A DNA stretch of 64,000 nt. Origin: Puccinellia tenuiflora (lineage: Eukaryota > Streptophyta > Magnoliopsida > Poales > Poaceae). Positions 1-11,590 of this stretch are shown in pieces (positions within the stretch are counted from its first letter, which is position 1; every line of letters begins with the position of its first letter). The stretch lies in NCBI GenBank assembly GCA_012064385.1, contig QRDG01001883.1, forward strand, positions 130,629-194,628, given 5' to 3'. Below the pieces are notes generated by a model that was not told the origin of the DNA, did no database searches, and saw nothing but the letters and a program-made list of their open reading frames with translations. The position numbers and the translations under genes were made by a program.

Positions 1-214
1 TAAATTTTTGTGCAATTCCGAGAATATTTTCAGAAGTGGATTTTCTGAAATAAAAAAACAGCAAAAACAGGGAACTGGCACTGGGCATCTTGTTAATAGG
101 TTACTCAAATAAAACACCAAAAAATGATATAATAAGATAGTAAGAACACGTGACAATGGCACAAAACAAACATGGATCAATCAAAAAAATTATAGATATG
201 TTTGACACGTATCA
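1..214. repeat. Terminal part of a common Triticeae-type interspersed repeat
   Basis: AT-rich sequence ending near 214 in an ACGTATCA-like terminus. The phrases 'aactggcactgggc' (73-86) and 'attatagatatg' resemble a very frequent Triticeae repeat that I know from memory; I cannot assign the family. No coding potential is seen. Confidence 0.4.
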
Positions 215-1081
215 CCTGCCTACCAGCTGCCGTCCCAGCTCGCTCCACCGGCCGATCCCGCCGCCCGTGCAGCTCGCCGCGTCGTCAACCACGCCGGAAT
301 TTAGGCTAGTTGACCAGAATTTGGGTGAAAGAACACTGTTCCGAGCTGAAACTTCCCTCCCGCCAACCGACGGTTGGGCTATTCGATTCACAACAAAAAT
401 CATCTCCGGAACGGAACCTACGGAGTACGAGGGGCGAAATATCCTGCTCCCCGAATAATTTTTTGTGATACGGTACCATATATGGTATCTGATTTGGCAG
501 ATTTTTCGTCTCGAACCCCCGAAAAAAAGTTAATTTTCGGTCGAGCGTTTATACGGTATCTGCTAGAGATGCTCTAAACAAGGCACCCACCGACCCCGAG
601 GTCACGGACCGAACTGGTCGATTTGACTGTCGCCCGAGCGGCCAAACCCAACACCCACGAAAAGAATCGCTGCTCCGAACTCCAAACCGACCCCGAGGCC
701 GAGTGCCCACGTCCCTACCAAGCCGACGACGAAACTCCTCGTCATCATCCACAGCCGCCACCGATTTGCTCTTGTCATTCTGGTCGAAGTACAACTTCAA
801 AGACGAAGCTCTCAAGACACCGAAATGCTGCCATCGTCTGATCGCAAATATCTAGGGTTTCGCTGATGTTAACCCAAGGTGAGAAAGGGGACAACGCCCA
901 AGGGTAGAAACTACCTTTGAGTCAAGAAGCAAACATTTTTCTTTCAGTGGTCGGTCACGAAGCAAGATGGGCGACCAGGATTTGACTAGAGTATGCTAAA
1001 CCCCATAAGCACTGGAGCACATTCTTGTCGCTACTAGGCTCCGCGTTCCTCCTTACCGTCGTCTTGACGGCGCCCAGCCCC
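215..1081. other. 5' flank of the LOL gene, no gene seen
   Basis: GC content rises toward the gene. Around 440-580 there is a repeat-like stretch ending in 'agagatgctcta', a phrase that recurs at 27730-27742, probably from the end of a DNA transposon. Short open frames on both strands have no recognisable product. The promoter of the downstream gene should lie here, but I see no clear TATA box. Confidence 0.4.
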
Positions 1082-4000
1082 ATGGCTAGCTCACCGGAGA
1101 TAGGGCCACCACCGGAGAACAAGCCCATGGGTTCAGCACCACCATCCCCTTCCGTACCACATCCCCAAGAAAACCCCCAACCTACCACCGCCGATCCGAT
1201 GGAGCCAGCCCAATCCGATCACGCCAAGTCGGCCCCGCCGCCGCATCCAGGAAATGCCACCGCGACGTCCCCGGAAGCTTACGAATCGAATCTGGCGCTG
1301 GCGCCGACGGATGGAACATCTGGGGAGGCGGTCCGGCCGCCTTCGCTCTCCGCGGCACCTGCGCTCGAAGCCACGGAACCGGGGAAGCCCACTTCGCCTT
1401 TGCCGCCGCCACCGGTCGAGGCTTGCCCCGAGGCGGCGACCACGGAGGCAGCGCCTACGCCTTCTCCCTCGACCCAAATAGTGGCGGCCTCGGCGGAGGA
1501 TACTCCACAAGCGCCGTCATCCCCATCTCCAGCTTCGCCCCCACGCGCCCTGCCAGATGCGCCCCCCGCTGATTCGGCAGCAATGGTGTCCAAGGATGCC
1601 GCTCCGCTACCTTCTGCGTTCGAATCGATGGATGCGAATCGGCCTACCGCACCAGCGCCGCCTATGCCACCATTGAAGAGTGGACCAGAGGGGTTGTTGC
1701 TGCAACAGCATCCGCGACCACCTTGTCCTACGATGCTTCCGCAACAGCCCCCTTCTCCTCGCAGTCCCCTGGCTGACATTGCAGACGCCTTGCCTGACAC
1801 AGCCGAGACCGATGCGATTGCAGTGGCTTCGGAGAGCCTGGTGCGTCGTCACCATGTAAGAGTGACGCCGAGGAGTCATTTGAACTACCAATGCCTATAC
1901 CACTTTCTTTCCCAACAGAGGATGAACCCGGTTCACCGGAGATGGCACCTCCGGGATTTGAGAAATTTAAATCTTCATGGCTGCCACTACCCACTCCCAA
2001 CCTGTTTGTCAAAACTACATGCTCATTGCTAAATGCAGCCACGCAGGAGGAAGCGTCTAATTCACTGGCTGCATTGGAGGCTATGGATGCAAAGATTAAC
2101 ACGGCACCTGGCCTTCGACCGCCATCATCGGGCTCATTGCACCAGCCACTGATGGGACCATCTTCTCCCGTCACAAAAGCTGAGCCCTGCTCACCAGATA
2201 CGCCACCTCCCGGGTTTGAGAATTTCAAGTTGTCAAGGCTGCCTCCACCATTGAAACCACATATACCTCGTCCGATTTAATTGCCATCAAGGTGGAGACA
2301 GTGAAACCTGAGGAAGCAGTTTTGCCAATGCCAGCATTGGAGGCAATATATGTGGAGACAGAGAGTGCACACAATTTGCTGCCACTGTTGGAGAGCAAGG
2401 TGGAGGGGTTATTGAAACAGCCATTGTTGAGATCAACTACTCCAGTGACGAAGTCTGAACCTTGTTCACCAGAGATGGCACCTCCTGGGTTTGAGGATTT
2501 TAGATCGTCATGGCAACGGCTATCCACTCCTCTGTCTGGGAGTGCACATATCATACCAGATACAGCTGTGACGGAGCCTTTGACCGTGAAGTTGGAGGAA
2601 GCGGCTGGGCCACGACCTGCATTGGAGGCAATGGATGTGGACATGCATGTCATACATCCCCTCCTGGTACCATTAGAGAGTGGAATGGAGGGGTCAGTGC
2701 AAGTGCATGATGTGCCCTGTTCGCCAGATATGGCACCTCCAGGGTTTGAGAATTTTAAGTCGCTGCAGCTACTGCTACCCTCTCCACCCTTGGCACAGAC
2801 TGCATACACCTTCAATGATCCAGCCACCACTGAAGTTGAACATGTGTCAGAGGAAGCCGCTCAGCCACCGTCTGCACCGGAAGCAATGGATGTGAACATG
2901 GAGACATCATCGACGAGTGGAGCAGAGGGGTCATTGCCACAACTAGATCAGCTGTCATTTCCGAAGGAGAAGAGTACTGCTAGTTCATTCGAGATGGTGC
3001 CTTCAGGGCATGAGAACCTGCAGCTTTTGTCATTGCCTCCTCTTCTTCCTGAAGTTCAGACGCCAGATGTCTTGGCTGATGTGGCTGCCACTGAGTCAGT
3101 CATAGGGGCATTGGACCAAGTGCATCATCCAGTGCCTGTACTGGGGACAATTAAAGAGGAGGGCACATCACCTATTCTATCACCACCTAGTTCTGAGGGG
3201 TTGTTGCCACAGCTAGAGCCGCAGGTGGATTCTGTTACGACGCATGCTGTGGACATCCAACCAGATGCACCTGACATAAATTATATGGATTTCAAGTCAG
3301 ACGAAACAGTTCTGCCACCGCCTGCATTGCAGGCGGATACAAGCATGGACAGTGCAACTACAGCGCTCCTACTATCAGGGAATGGAGCAGAGGGGTCATC
3401 GCCCCAGCGACAGCATCAGCCGTCTTCTCCAAGTATGCAGGCCACACCCTGTTCATTGGTCGACTTGGATCTTCTGCCGCCACCACCACCTCCTTTCCTC
3501 AACAAAGGTTACTAATGTTCCATTTTTTGCTGCATTGCATATATATTACAAAGTTACTATTGTTTGTCTTAGTAATTATTTGCCATAAATGGAGTTCATG
3601 ACACATTTTTCTGTCTATTGATGAATGATGTTGGGAGCACATGCGCATCTTAGATGCAACACAAGGTTGCTATAGTTTGTGCAGAAATGTAGCTTGCCAG
3701 GTGTTTGTCAGGCAATTGAACACCCTCACCAGTTTTATGGTGATCTTAGTTTCTCACCGAAATCTAGCTTGATACCGATGGAAGACTTATGTTGTCGATA
3801 GTTTTAAGAACTGGACCGGAACCAGTGTTCAACTGGAAAAACTCTGGAAACGGTGCCGGATCTATTCCGATTCACTTACTGTAAAGAACAACGATCTGTT
3901 ACTCTCTAGAGTTTTCTTGTGCATCATTGCCCTACAAAGCGCTTGGTGGCATTAATGAAATTATTTAGAAATTTTGTGCTTCATTGCTGTTTTTGCTTAT

Positions 4001-6478
4001 GCGTTCTCGTAGAAATAAATGGAACGAACTATAGCTTATAGGAGACAATTAGCATAAATACATTAATGTTCACCAAGTATGTAATCTTTTAGCTACTCCC
4101 TCCATTCCAAAATAACTGAAGTTCTAGGTTCTCCTAAGTCATACTTCTCTAAGTTTGATAGAATTTATAGGAAAATATGTCATGTCCACATCGTCGAACC
4201 TACCGAAATATATTGTATGATGAATCTGAAAATACTAAATTAGTGTTGTAGATGTCGACATATCTCTCTACAAACTTGGTCAAACTTAAGTAGTTTGACT
4301 TAGGACAAACCTAGAACTTCGATTATTTTGTAATGGATGGAGTAATTTCTTTGACACTGTGCCATGTGTAACTTTTCACCCAGCAAGGATGTGTGGACTG
4401 TGGAAGCAATTAATTAAGTTAACTGCACGCTGAAACTATACATATCTGACTGAACAAGGTGAACGAGTTGCATGAAGAGCTGGTGATACAGCATGCATGC
4501 ATAAAGGTCCTAAGACTTTAGGATCACTGGTCGATGAACAACTTGATGTTGTCCCTTAGAATTTTCTTAAGGCTGTTTAGAAGAAGACACACTAGACAGC
4601 CCGGCAATCTGCGGACGCTGGGCAGTGTTATCAAACCTGGCCCTGGAATCTGCGGGCACTGTTATCAGACCTGGACCATTGATTGGATATGAGTGCAGCC
4701 ACAGTTAAGATATCAGTGGCATAACACATGAATACGCTATAAAAATTTCTAAGTTTATTAATTCATATCTACTTGAAATGTGACATGGTTGTACATTTCG
4801 GTTACTTTTTATATATGTTCCTTTCTCCAAAAGTCAGGCTGATTGGATGCCCCTTCTTCAGAGCCTGATCTGACTAGTGATAACAATACTGAACTAACAA
4901 ATCCCAGTTGTTACATACTGTATTTAAGAACAAAATAGACAGTAAAGCCTGTGTTGTACACATGCACTTGGTTATTAGCTTATTAGAGTCTGATCCAGAT
5001 TTGCGTGCTTTCATCTTGCGAGTAATATTGATACAATAGGCTATACATTATAACAAACTCTCATTTGGGCTGTTAAAATTGCATTCCGCATGTAGTTAAG
5101 AATTAAAGAAGCCAACTGTATGTACTTAGAAATCAAGGGTGGGAGCCTTTGTAACAAAATTTCAATATATTAACTTTGTACAGAAATGGGTCAAATGGTA
5201 TGTGGAAGCTGCCGTGAACTTCTTGCTTATCCTAGAGGGGCTGTTCATGTACAGTGTGCTGGCTGTCGGACAATAAACCTTGTATTAGAAGGTACGTAGT
5301 GTTTCTACTTTGTCTTGTCTCTTTTTTCTGTATATAATAGTTTTCAGGGTGCACCTTTTCTCTTAAGTTCATCTACCATGGTTTAAAACTTTATGGGATG
5401 TCATTTCTATCAATACTGGCCCACTTAGCAGAGATTTGAGGATTCTGAACTTTTTACAACTCTACTAATATTTATGGGCATCATGTCAATTTAAAACCTT
5501 TGGGAACATGGATACCCTTACTGATCTAATCATGGGAAATGTGCTCATTTTTATCCTCCCAAGGGTGTTGAAACATAACACATTCTTATGCTTCCCACGG
5601 GTATCTTACCTTATATTCATGTTGCAGCACATGAAGTTGGCAATGTACGCTGCGGACGATGTAAGACATTGCTTATGTATCCTTTTGGCGCTCCTGCTGT
5701 TAAATGTTCGTTGTGCCTGTTCGTCACTGAGATTGGAGTAAGTGAACTTTGAGCACACACTTAATTTACTTGGTACATGTGCTTATTTGTGATAATATTT
5801 TCGAGCAAGAAAAAAAATCATATGCCACTTGCATAAAATAACACCAATCGTCTATGCATCCAGCTTGTTTGGTTTATACATTCCCTCTGCATATGATTTA
5901 GAAAACGTGCTAATATAACTTACCTATGCCACGCCAAAGGTATTAATGTGGGTGATGAACATGATATATTAAAACACATGTTACTCCATTTTACCAATAG
6001 AAGTGTCACCAAGCCATTGAATAGGATCAGAAGCTGTGCGCCTTCCGCAATCATATAAATTTATCAGTCATCTCAAACTTCTGCCTCAAAACAATTATAT
6101 CAACTTCAGTCTTTGTGTCATTTTGATTCGTAACCATTGCCCAGTAAACTCCTTCCCTAAACCTTTCCGTGCCAGCTCCTTTAATAAGCATGTCACCTTC
6201 CCAGAAACCATATGTAACTTTTCTCTTCTTATATAGTCACTCCGCTTTGTGATAGATCTGAAGCTTTACTGCTCTATAGATTGGCTGCTTCCATAGCTTC
6301 AGTTTTGACCGTCTCTGGTCATTATTTTGTTCACGCTTTCCTATCAGTAGGAGTACAGCAATGTCACTGCACTGAATCTCTTCCAATTTCTTTGTTTCAG
6401 GAGCGGAGCGTTCGGCCTCGGATATCAGTCGAGCAGGTTGCGTCGCCTCACCCACCAGAGCTGGTTAACCAGGGTTAG
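1082..6478 (+). CDS. LSD1-like (LOL) zinc-finger protein with long PPGFE-repeat N-terminus; 4 exons
   Basis: Likely a nuclear or cytosolic regulator of the plant LSD1/LOL family, which acts in cell death and stress responses (family knowledge). Proposed exons are 1082-3507, 5184-5291, 5628-5737 and 6401-6478; all introns are GT-AG and the reading phase is kept. Exon 2 encodes one LSD1 finger (CGSCRELLAYPRGA, then CAGC) and exon 3 a second (CGRCKTLLMYPFGA, then CSLC). Exon 4 encodes a short tail ending at a TAG. Exon 1 encodes ~800 proline-rich residues, including four to five units of ~87 residues with cores such as MAPPGFENF. The frame changes twice within exon 1 (between 1798 and 2032, and near 2235-2250), while repeat homology continues, so a base is missing or extra at each point. 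ATG 1082 is the first ATG in frame. Intron 1 carries a Stowaway MITE. The gene is either damaged or affected by sequence errors. Confidence 0.75.
1918..3050 (+). repeat. In-gene tandem repeat, ~87-codon units with PPGFE core
   Basis: The core (Pro-Pro-Gly-Phe-Glu codons) begins at 1948, 2206, 2481 and 2736, with a degenerate copy (PSGHE) at 3000, giving spacings of 258, 275, 255 and 264 bases. Each core follows an acidic Cys-Ser-Pro stretch and precedes a hydrophobic 'SSWLPLP'-like stretch. An 'ALEAMD' phrase opens the next unit. A very weak sixth unit lies near 3440. The 275-base spacing contains the second frame change. Confidence 0.8.
4096..4342. mobile_element. Stowaway MITE in intron 1 of the LOL gene
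   Basis: A 247-bp element starting CTCCCTCCATTCC and ending GGATGGAG, inside TA dinucleotides at 4094-4095 and 4343-4344. Long terminal inverted repeats pair 'gaagttctaggtt' with 'aacctagaacttc'. These are typical Tc1/mariner Stowaway features, with no coding capacity. Confidence 0.9.
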
Positions 6479-7025
6479 GTGAAGCTCAATGTTGGTCCTC
6501 TATACCTGGTTGATTCCTGTAATACCAAGAAATCTGGAACGCAATCTAAACTAGGAAAAGGAAAACTTGAAATGCTGCTGTGGGTATGTTCGCAGTTTTT
6601 TGGCACGGGCATTTTGCTCTGCTGGGTAAAGATGTAGAAAGTTCAATCCAGCTTGTAGCTCGTGGGGATAAAAAAGGGGAATGAAAACGAAAGATAATGT
6701 CCCCGAATCCAAACTGTAAAAAGATAGCCTTTTGGTTTTTTTATTGCGTCAGAACATGTACAAGAATCATGCAAACTTTGCTTGAGAGTCTGATCTGGAG
6801 TATTATTTATTTTTGGAAAAAGAGTTGTGGGCAGAACATAGGTACTAACAGAAAGAAACACCTACATGCAGCTACCTCAGAAAAAGGTGGGAGAAAAAGG
6901 AACTTATAATTCAAAGTAAAATGCATTAAACAGCCTGTACTTTTTTTTAGACAAAACTGCCTGCACTTGGGATTGGTTTGTGAAAAAAAATTGTGAACAC
7001 AACTTGCTTATTTGTACAAAATACA
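6479..7025. other. 3' UTR and flank of the LOL gene
   Basis: Probable 3' UTR downstream of the TAG at 6478, then AT-rich intergenic sequence. Short open frames only; nothing recognised. Confidence 0.4.
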
Positions 7026-7034
7026 AATGAATAG

Positions 7035-7417
7035 GAGGGAGGCGTTTTGGCACCCGGGTGCACCTGCACCCGGTATTCTTTTTGAATTTTTAAAAATATG
7101 AAAATGCTTCCAAAAAATCTGAAAAAATTTGGGTACAAACATACGCAAGTAACGAACACTCGTGAAAAATTTCAACAGAAAATAACAATTTTTCTGCTCT
7201 GCAAAAAAGACAAATTTCTGACCAAAACGTCAGAAATTTGTCTTTTTTGCACAGAGCAGAAAAATTGTTATTTTCTGTTGAAAATTTTCACGAGTGTTCT
7301 TTACTTGCGTATGTTTGTGTCCAATTTTTTTCAGATTTTTTGGAAGCATTTTCATATTTTTAAAAATTCAAAAGCATACCGGGTGCAGGTGCACCCGGGT
7401 GCCAAAGTGAATTTCCG
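7035..7417. mobile_element. Foldback Mutator-type MITE, copy 1
   Basis: A 383-bp near-perfect palindrome flanked by the 9-bp direct repeat AATGAATAG (7026-7034 and 7418-7426). The inverted arms begin with TTTGGCACCCGGGTGCACC and pair with the mirror near 7380-7406. The outermost ~11 bp differ at the two ends (GAGGGAGGCG against the complement of TTTCCG). The 9-bp duplication points to the Mutator superfamily. A second copy in the opposite orientation lies at 15264-15671. Confidence 0.85.
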
Positions 7418-7426
7418 AATGAATAG

Positions 7427-8633
7427 CTATTTTATTAAAAAAATGTGCAGGTGTACCCAATATTTTGCAACACATATATCCAGGACTACATTCCAAATTA
7501 CCAAAACAAAATTCAGGTCTGAAAGATGCTTCCTTGGTCATGTCGAAAAGAGAAGAACCGAACCTATTTGAAAAACATCCACATGTCAGCTTTTTCGGTG
7601 TTCATGATTTCGCGTAAATCATATGCCCTTACTGTGTACAACCTATTAACATCTGATAGTATCCCCTTGCCCTTGCCTGCGGTCAAGGTGTGGCGGCGGG
7701 AGGTGGCGACGGCGACGATGGATGGCGCGGGGCTGGGGACGGGGCGAGATGGACAAGGGATAGAGAAGAGAAAGATGATTGGGTCACTGGTGGGCGGGCC
7801 AGGAGGTGAAGTGGTGCGGACTCCGCGCGGCGTCCAGGCGCGTCCGTGTCGACACAAACCCAGCTCAAATTTGGGCCGGAATTGGGTCGCCGCGGACGAA
7901 AAAACGGACGTCGGTCCGTTTACGTCGGCGCATTGGGCCCTGATTTCTACCCAAACGGACCGAAACGGACTAAATGGGTCGGCGCGTTGGAGTTGCCCTA
8001 ACATCTAATAGTATCCCCCTGCTTGTTCGATAACAACAATAGGGATCCAACTAGTCGCTTAGCTTCATAATAATTTTGGAACAATACGGATTTGGTAGAC
8101 ATGCATTCAGATGAACCCCGATGAATAGTAAAATCGAAAAAATACTAAATAAAACAAAAAATTACGGTTCAAATCATGCATGTAGAGAATGTATGCAGGT
8201 ATGTGCATGTCGAGTTTGAAAATAAAATACAAATATATGTAACTTATGCAACAAGGTGTTCAAGGAATAGTACAATGACCCGGGTTTTATTGTGAAAAAA
8301 AATACAAAGTTTACTTTTCCTTTTTTTGTGTAGACCACATACTATCGTAATTTTTTTGAAACTTTGCATGAGTAATTTTAAGATTTCTTTAAATTCAGGT
8401 TCACATGAAGCCATGTTCCACTGAGTATTTTCGTGTAACTGGACTACTTGTACTGGAGTATTAATTTGGGGATAATTTACTATTTGCCACACTTTTTTCA
8501 AATCCTTTATCATTTGTCACATCGTCAAATTTGTCACTGGGCTTAGTCCTTAGTTTGTGGAGGCCCAGCCTCATGTCGCTAACAAGCTAATCTCCTCTGC
8601 CGTGAGGCCGAGAAAACTTGATTGGCTTCGCCC
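7427..8633. other. Intergenic, repeat-derived
   Basis: Contains the inserted segment described at 7647-8018. A stretch at ~8250-8410 resembles one arm of the foldback MITEs ('gtgaaaaaaaatacaaagttt' type sequence). The rest up to the ATG at 8634 is the 5' flank of the small zinc-finger gene. No other gene is seen. Confidence 0.4.
7647..8018. repeat. GC-rich insertion bounded by 20-bp direct repeats
   Basis: TAACATCTGATAGTATCCCC (7647-7666) recurs with one change at 7999-8018. Between them lie ~330 bp of GC-rich sequence ending in 'cgcgttggagttgccct', a phrase typical of the end of a high-copy cereal DNA transposon (from memory). Open frames on both strands are composition-driven. Confidence 0.5.
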
Positions 8634-9161
8634 ATGGAGAACAGCGGCGGCGCGCGCATCCGCCGGCAACTGCAGGCTGTGGGACGTGTGGCCGCGTACC
8701 TCGGCGGCGGCTTCCTCCTCCTGTCCACAGCATCCACTGTCGCCGTCCGCTCCCTCCGCTACCTCTCCGATAGTAACCAGGTAACACCCCCAAGGCCCCA
8801 ACCCATCCAAAGCGCAAACCCTTCGCGGATTATCCATCCCCTTGTTCTGACCAATCTGTGCTCTGTTACCAGCGGAAATTCGCGACGCCTTGTCGTTCCT
8901 GCGAGGGGAAGGGAACCTACGCGTGCAGGCTCTGCAGGGGCAGCTCCACGGTCGAGTGGTCTCCCCTCTACGATCCGGTGTTCGTCAATCCATGCCTCTG
9001 CCCTACTTGTGATGGGACCAGGTTGGCCTTCTTCTATAAAACATTTCTTGATCTTGTTACTGCTACTGAGTCTCGTCTTGCCATGTAAGTTCCTTTCTTG
9101 ATTTGTTTATTTTTTCAGGGTACAGCGCTGCTTGAATTGCCTGGGCAGATGCTATGCATGA
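8634..9161 (+). CDS. Small membrane-anchored DnaJ-type cysteine-rich zinc-finger protein; 3 exons
   Basis: Exons 8634-8780, 8873-9021 and 9119-9161 encode 112 residues, with GT-AG introns and kept phase. Residues ~15-36 form a hydrophobic segment (VAAYLGGGFLLLSTAS), either a membrane anchor or part of an organelle-targeting region. The rest carries four CxxC pairs: CRSCEGKG, CRLCRGSS, CPTCDGTR and CLNCLGRC. This is the spacing of the DnaJ cysteine-rich (BSD2-like) zinc-binding domain, with no J domain. The role is inferred to be a chaperone-like or assembly factor; the target is unknown. ATG 8634 is chosen because it opens the frame immediately before the hydrophobic stretch. The second and fourth motifs have lost the final Gly of CxxCxGxG. 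Confidence 0.75.
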
Positions 9162-9543
9162 AGAAGCTAGTGTGCCAAATTCCAATCTTTTCGAGGAACC
9201 TCACCTGGTGGGCATTTAACACTATCAGTTTGTGTTGTTGATAAAGTTAAGGTGTGTAGTCTTATAATGTTGGCTGGGAGCCATTGTATTTTAGTGCTGG
9301 GATGTAATTGATTGATGATCATGTCTGTAGTTGTGTAAAACAGATTTTCTGGTTTAACCCAAAACTGAATACCAATTTCAGAACTAAAGTGACTTATTAT
9401 CCTTAACCTCTATTTTTGGGTAGAGGCTGTAGAACTGAACTTTTCTGAATGTGCACATAGCACGCATCTTAGTGAGATTTCACTCCAACTAGTTGCTTTT
9501 GCTTTTATGTATCATCTTAATGTACAACCTTATTATATACATA
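9162..9543. other. 3' flank of the small zinc-finger gene
   Basis: Probable 3' UTR followed by intergenic sequence; no gene seen. Confidence 0.4.
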
Positions 9544-9800
9544 ATCCCTCCATCCCCAAACAGGCGGCCTATAAACTCAGTCAAGAAGTCAATAATTTCT
9601 ATGTTTGACCAAATATATAGAAGGAGATATCAACAACTATAATATTAAATAAATATATTATGAAAATATATCTTATAGTTTATTTACTGATATTGCTTTA
9701 GTATTGTTGATCTTCATATTTTGTATATATACTTGGTCAAACTTGGAAAACATTGACCTTTTACTCAGTTTATAAGCCACCTATTTTGGGGTGGGTGGAG
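9544..9800. mobile_element. Stowaway MITE
   Basis: About 257 bp with ends ATCCCTCCATCCCCAAA and TTTTGGGGTGGGTGGAG, TA at both flanks (9542-9543, 9801-9802), and inverted arms including 'ttggtcaaac'. AT-rich, non-coding interior. Confidence 0.85.
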
Positions 9801-10599
9801 TATTATTTTGGGAGGAGTTTGTAGCTCAACAAGAAAAATACTGCACTCCAATGATGTAAAGTTGAAGTAGCGACTTGAATAGTTGGTTAGAAAATGAATT
9901 TCCTCTGATTATTTTGGGACCCATGGTCCATACCCTGTGGATGTGAGGGCACAGCTGGCCATTCACACTCGTCTGAAATTATGAATCCAGATTTCATCTG
10001 GTTGATGACATTAAACGTAGTGCAATGATGGCTGGCAATTTATCTTTTTCATTCTTAGAAAAATCATAACGTGTGTGTGGTGGAGCCATTTTGTTCTGTT
10101 AAGTCTTAATCTGATGTGAATCCTTGAGGGCCCCGTCTCTGAAATATAGACCTGACATGATGAAGGAAATAAAGTATGCTGCAGTTTCTCAACAACCGCT
10201 GATACGTAAATGATTTGTTATTTTTTAAGCTTATTGAAATATAGCATTGTGCTGCAGTATTGGTTGTGGCATAGTTGTTCTTCAAGCAAAGTTATCAGTG
10301 AAATATAAAACATAAAACATTTTGGATGAAACAAGCAGAACAGCGTACAGATGTTTAAAGCAATATCATACACTTTTATAGGAAATAAACATCTGTTAAT
10401 ACACTGCCATATTACTGTATTTTCATCTGACATTTGCTTGTGTCATATTTTCATCACTATCATGAGAAGAGACTTTTTTGTCCGTGTGATGCAGTTGTTG
10501 ATCCTGATATATTTAGTGTGATGCAAGAATGTTAATGTGTTATCATCATATAATCTCTTCCATTTAAGTCTTGTTGAACCTCTTGTGTTCTATTCAGCA
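9801..10599. other. Intergenic, no gene seen
   Basis: AT-rich sequence with short open frames only; no product recognised. Confidence 0.4.
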
Positions 10600-11590
10600 A
10601 TGTTCACTCTTGTTTCTCTTCATACCTGATGTAAGTCGCACTGTTTCACCATTCTTTTTGGAGGTGCAAAAGATGAAGTGCGTGAAGGACGCTATTGTCT
10701 GCATCCTGATATAATTTGCCCATACATTGCATTATTCAATCTTGAAAACTCATTGCTGCATTGTTACCACCTTGCCCTCCATTTTTGTGACATTGTTCCA
10801 AGTTGGCCTAAAAGGCTGAACTACTGCAGGAACCCTTAACGAACACTGGATACAGGTACAGCCATACAAGAATTCTCCCAGTTAGCTATTTCTGTACCTG
10901 CCAAATGTGTCTGTATTTCAGTATCTTCTTCAACGTGTCTTGTTTTCTGTTATAAATAAATAAAGTGTCATGTTTTCATACTACGCAACCAGAACCATGC
11001 TATTTGAATATGTAAGCCTGATCTAAACTGAAAAGGCAGCAGTTACAGATGCCTCTCTCTTTATCATCTATACTTGCCCTGTGAAGTTAAAACTACTATG
11101 GAAGAAAAGGTGCCACGACTAGCCATGGTGGTAACACATGTGAATGGTATTGTCAGTTTGTTATATTTCTCTCTTCATTTTGATCCCGGCCATGGAATGT
11201 TCACACATGCTACTCTTCATGTCTGACATTCAGTTGCACTGTTTTCACCCTATTCCTGGAGCTGCAAAACTATACTTTGCATCGGTTTTGCATAAGCGCC
11301 ATGAAGGAGACCGTTGTGAACACCCCGTTCTAATTCACACACACATCCTGCATTGCTTAGTACGAAAAGAGTTCATCAAGCATGGCACCAGGAGGAATTT
11401 GTATAATGCAACTAAGCAGTCAACCTGCCCAACTGGTGTCATGTTTTCCGCATGTTCTCAAAGGATGCGACCAGAGCCTTCGCTATGCTAATCTAAACCG
11501 AAAGGGCGTCGTGTGGTTGGCAGTTGCAGGAAGTTCCTCCTCTCTTCTTTATCATCTACTTGCCCTGTGAAGTTTATAATATGGCAGCAG
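10600..11590. repeat. Diverged tandem duplication
   Basis: Two segments share the same order of landmarks. First: 'aatgttcactcttg' (~10600), 'gaggtgcaaaa' (~10660), 'ctgatctaaactgaaaaggc' (~11017) and 'cttgccctgtgaagtt' (~11073). Second: 'aatgttcacacatg' (~11197), 'gagctgcaaaa' (~11259), 'gctaatctaaaccgaaaggg' (~11487) and 'cttgccctgtgaagtt' (~11560). The second copy is shorter. An open frame of 115 residues inside has no recognisable domain. Confidence 0.65.

Noticed and set aside
1133..2228. Several minus-strand open frames over LOL exon 1
   Set aside because: GC-rich repeat shadows of the coding strand; low-complexity products without motifs.
7098..7571. 157-residue frame with Phe/Lys-rich product
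   Set aside because: Lies across the foldback MITE; similar frames occur in copy 2 because of the palindrome.
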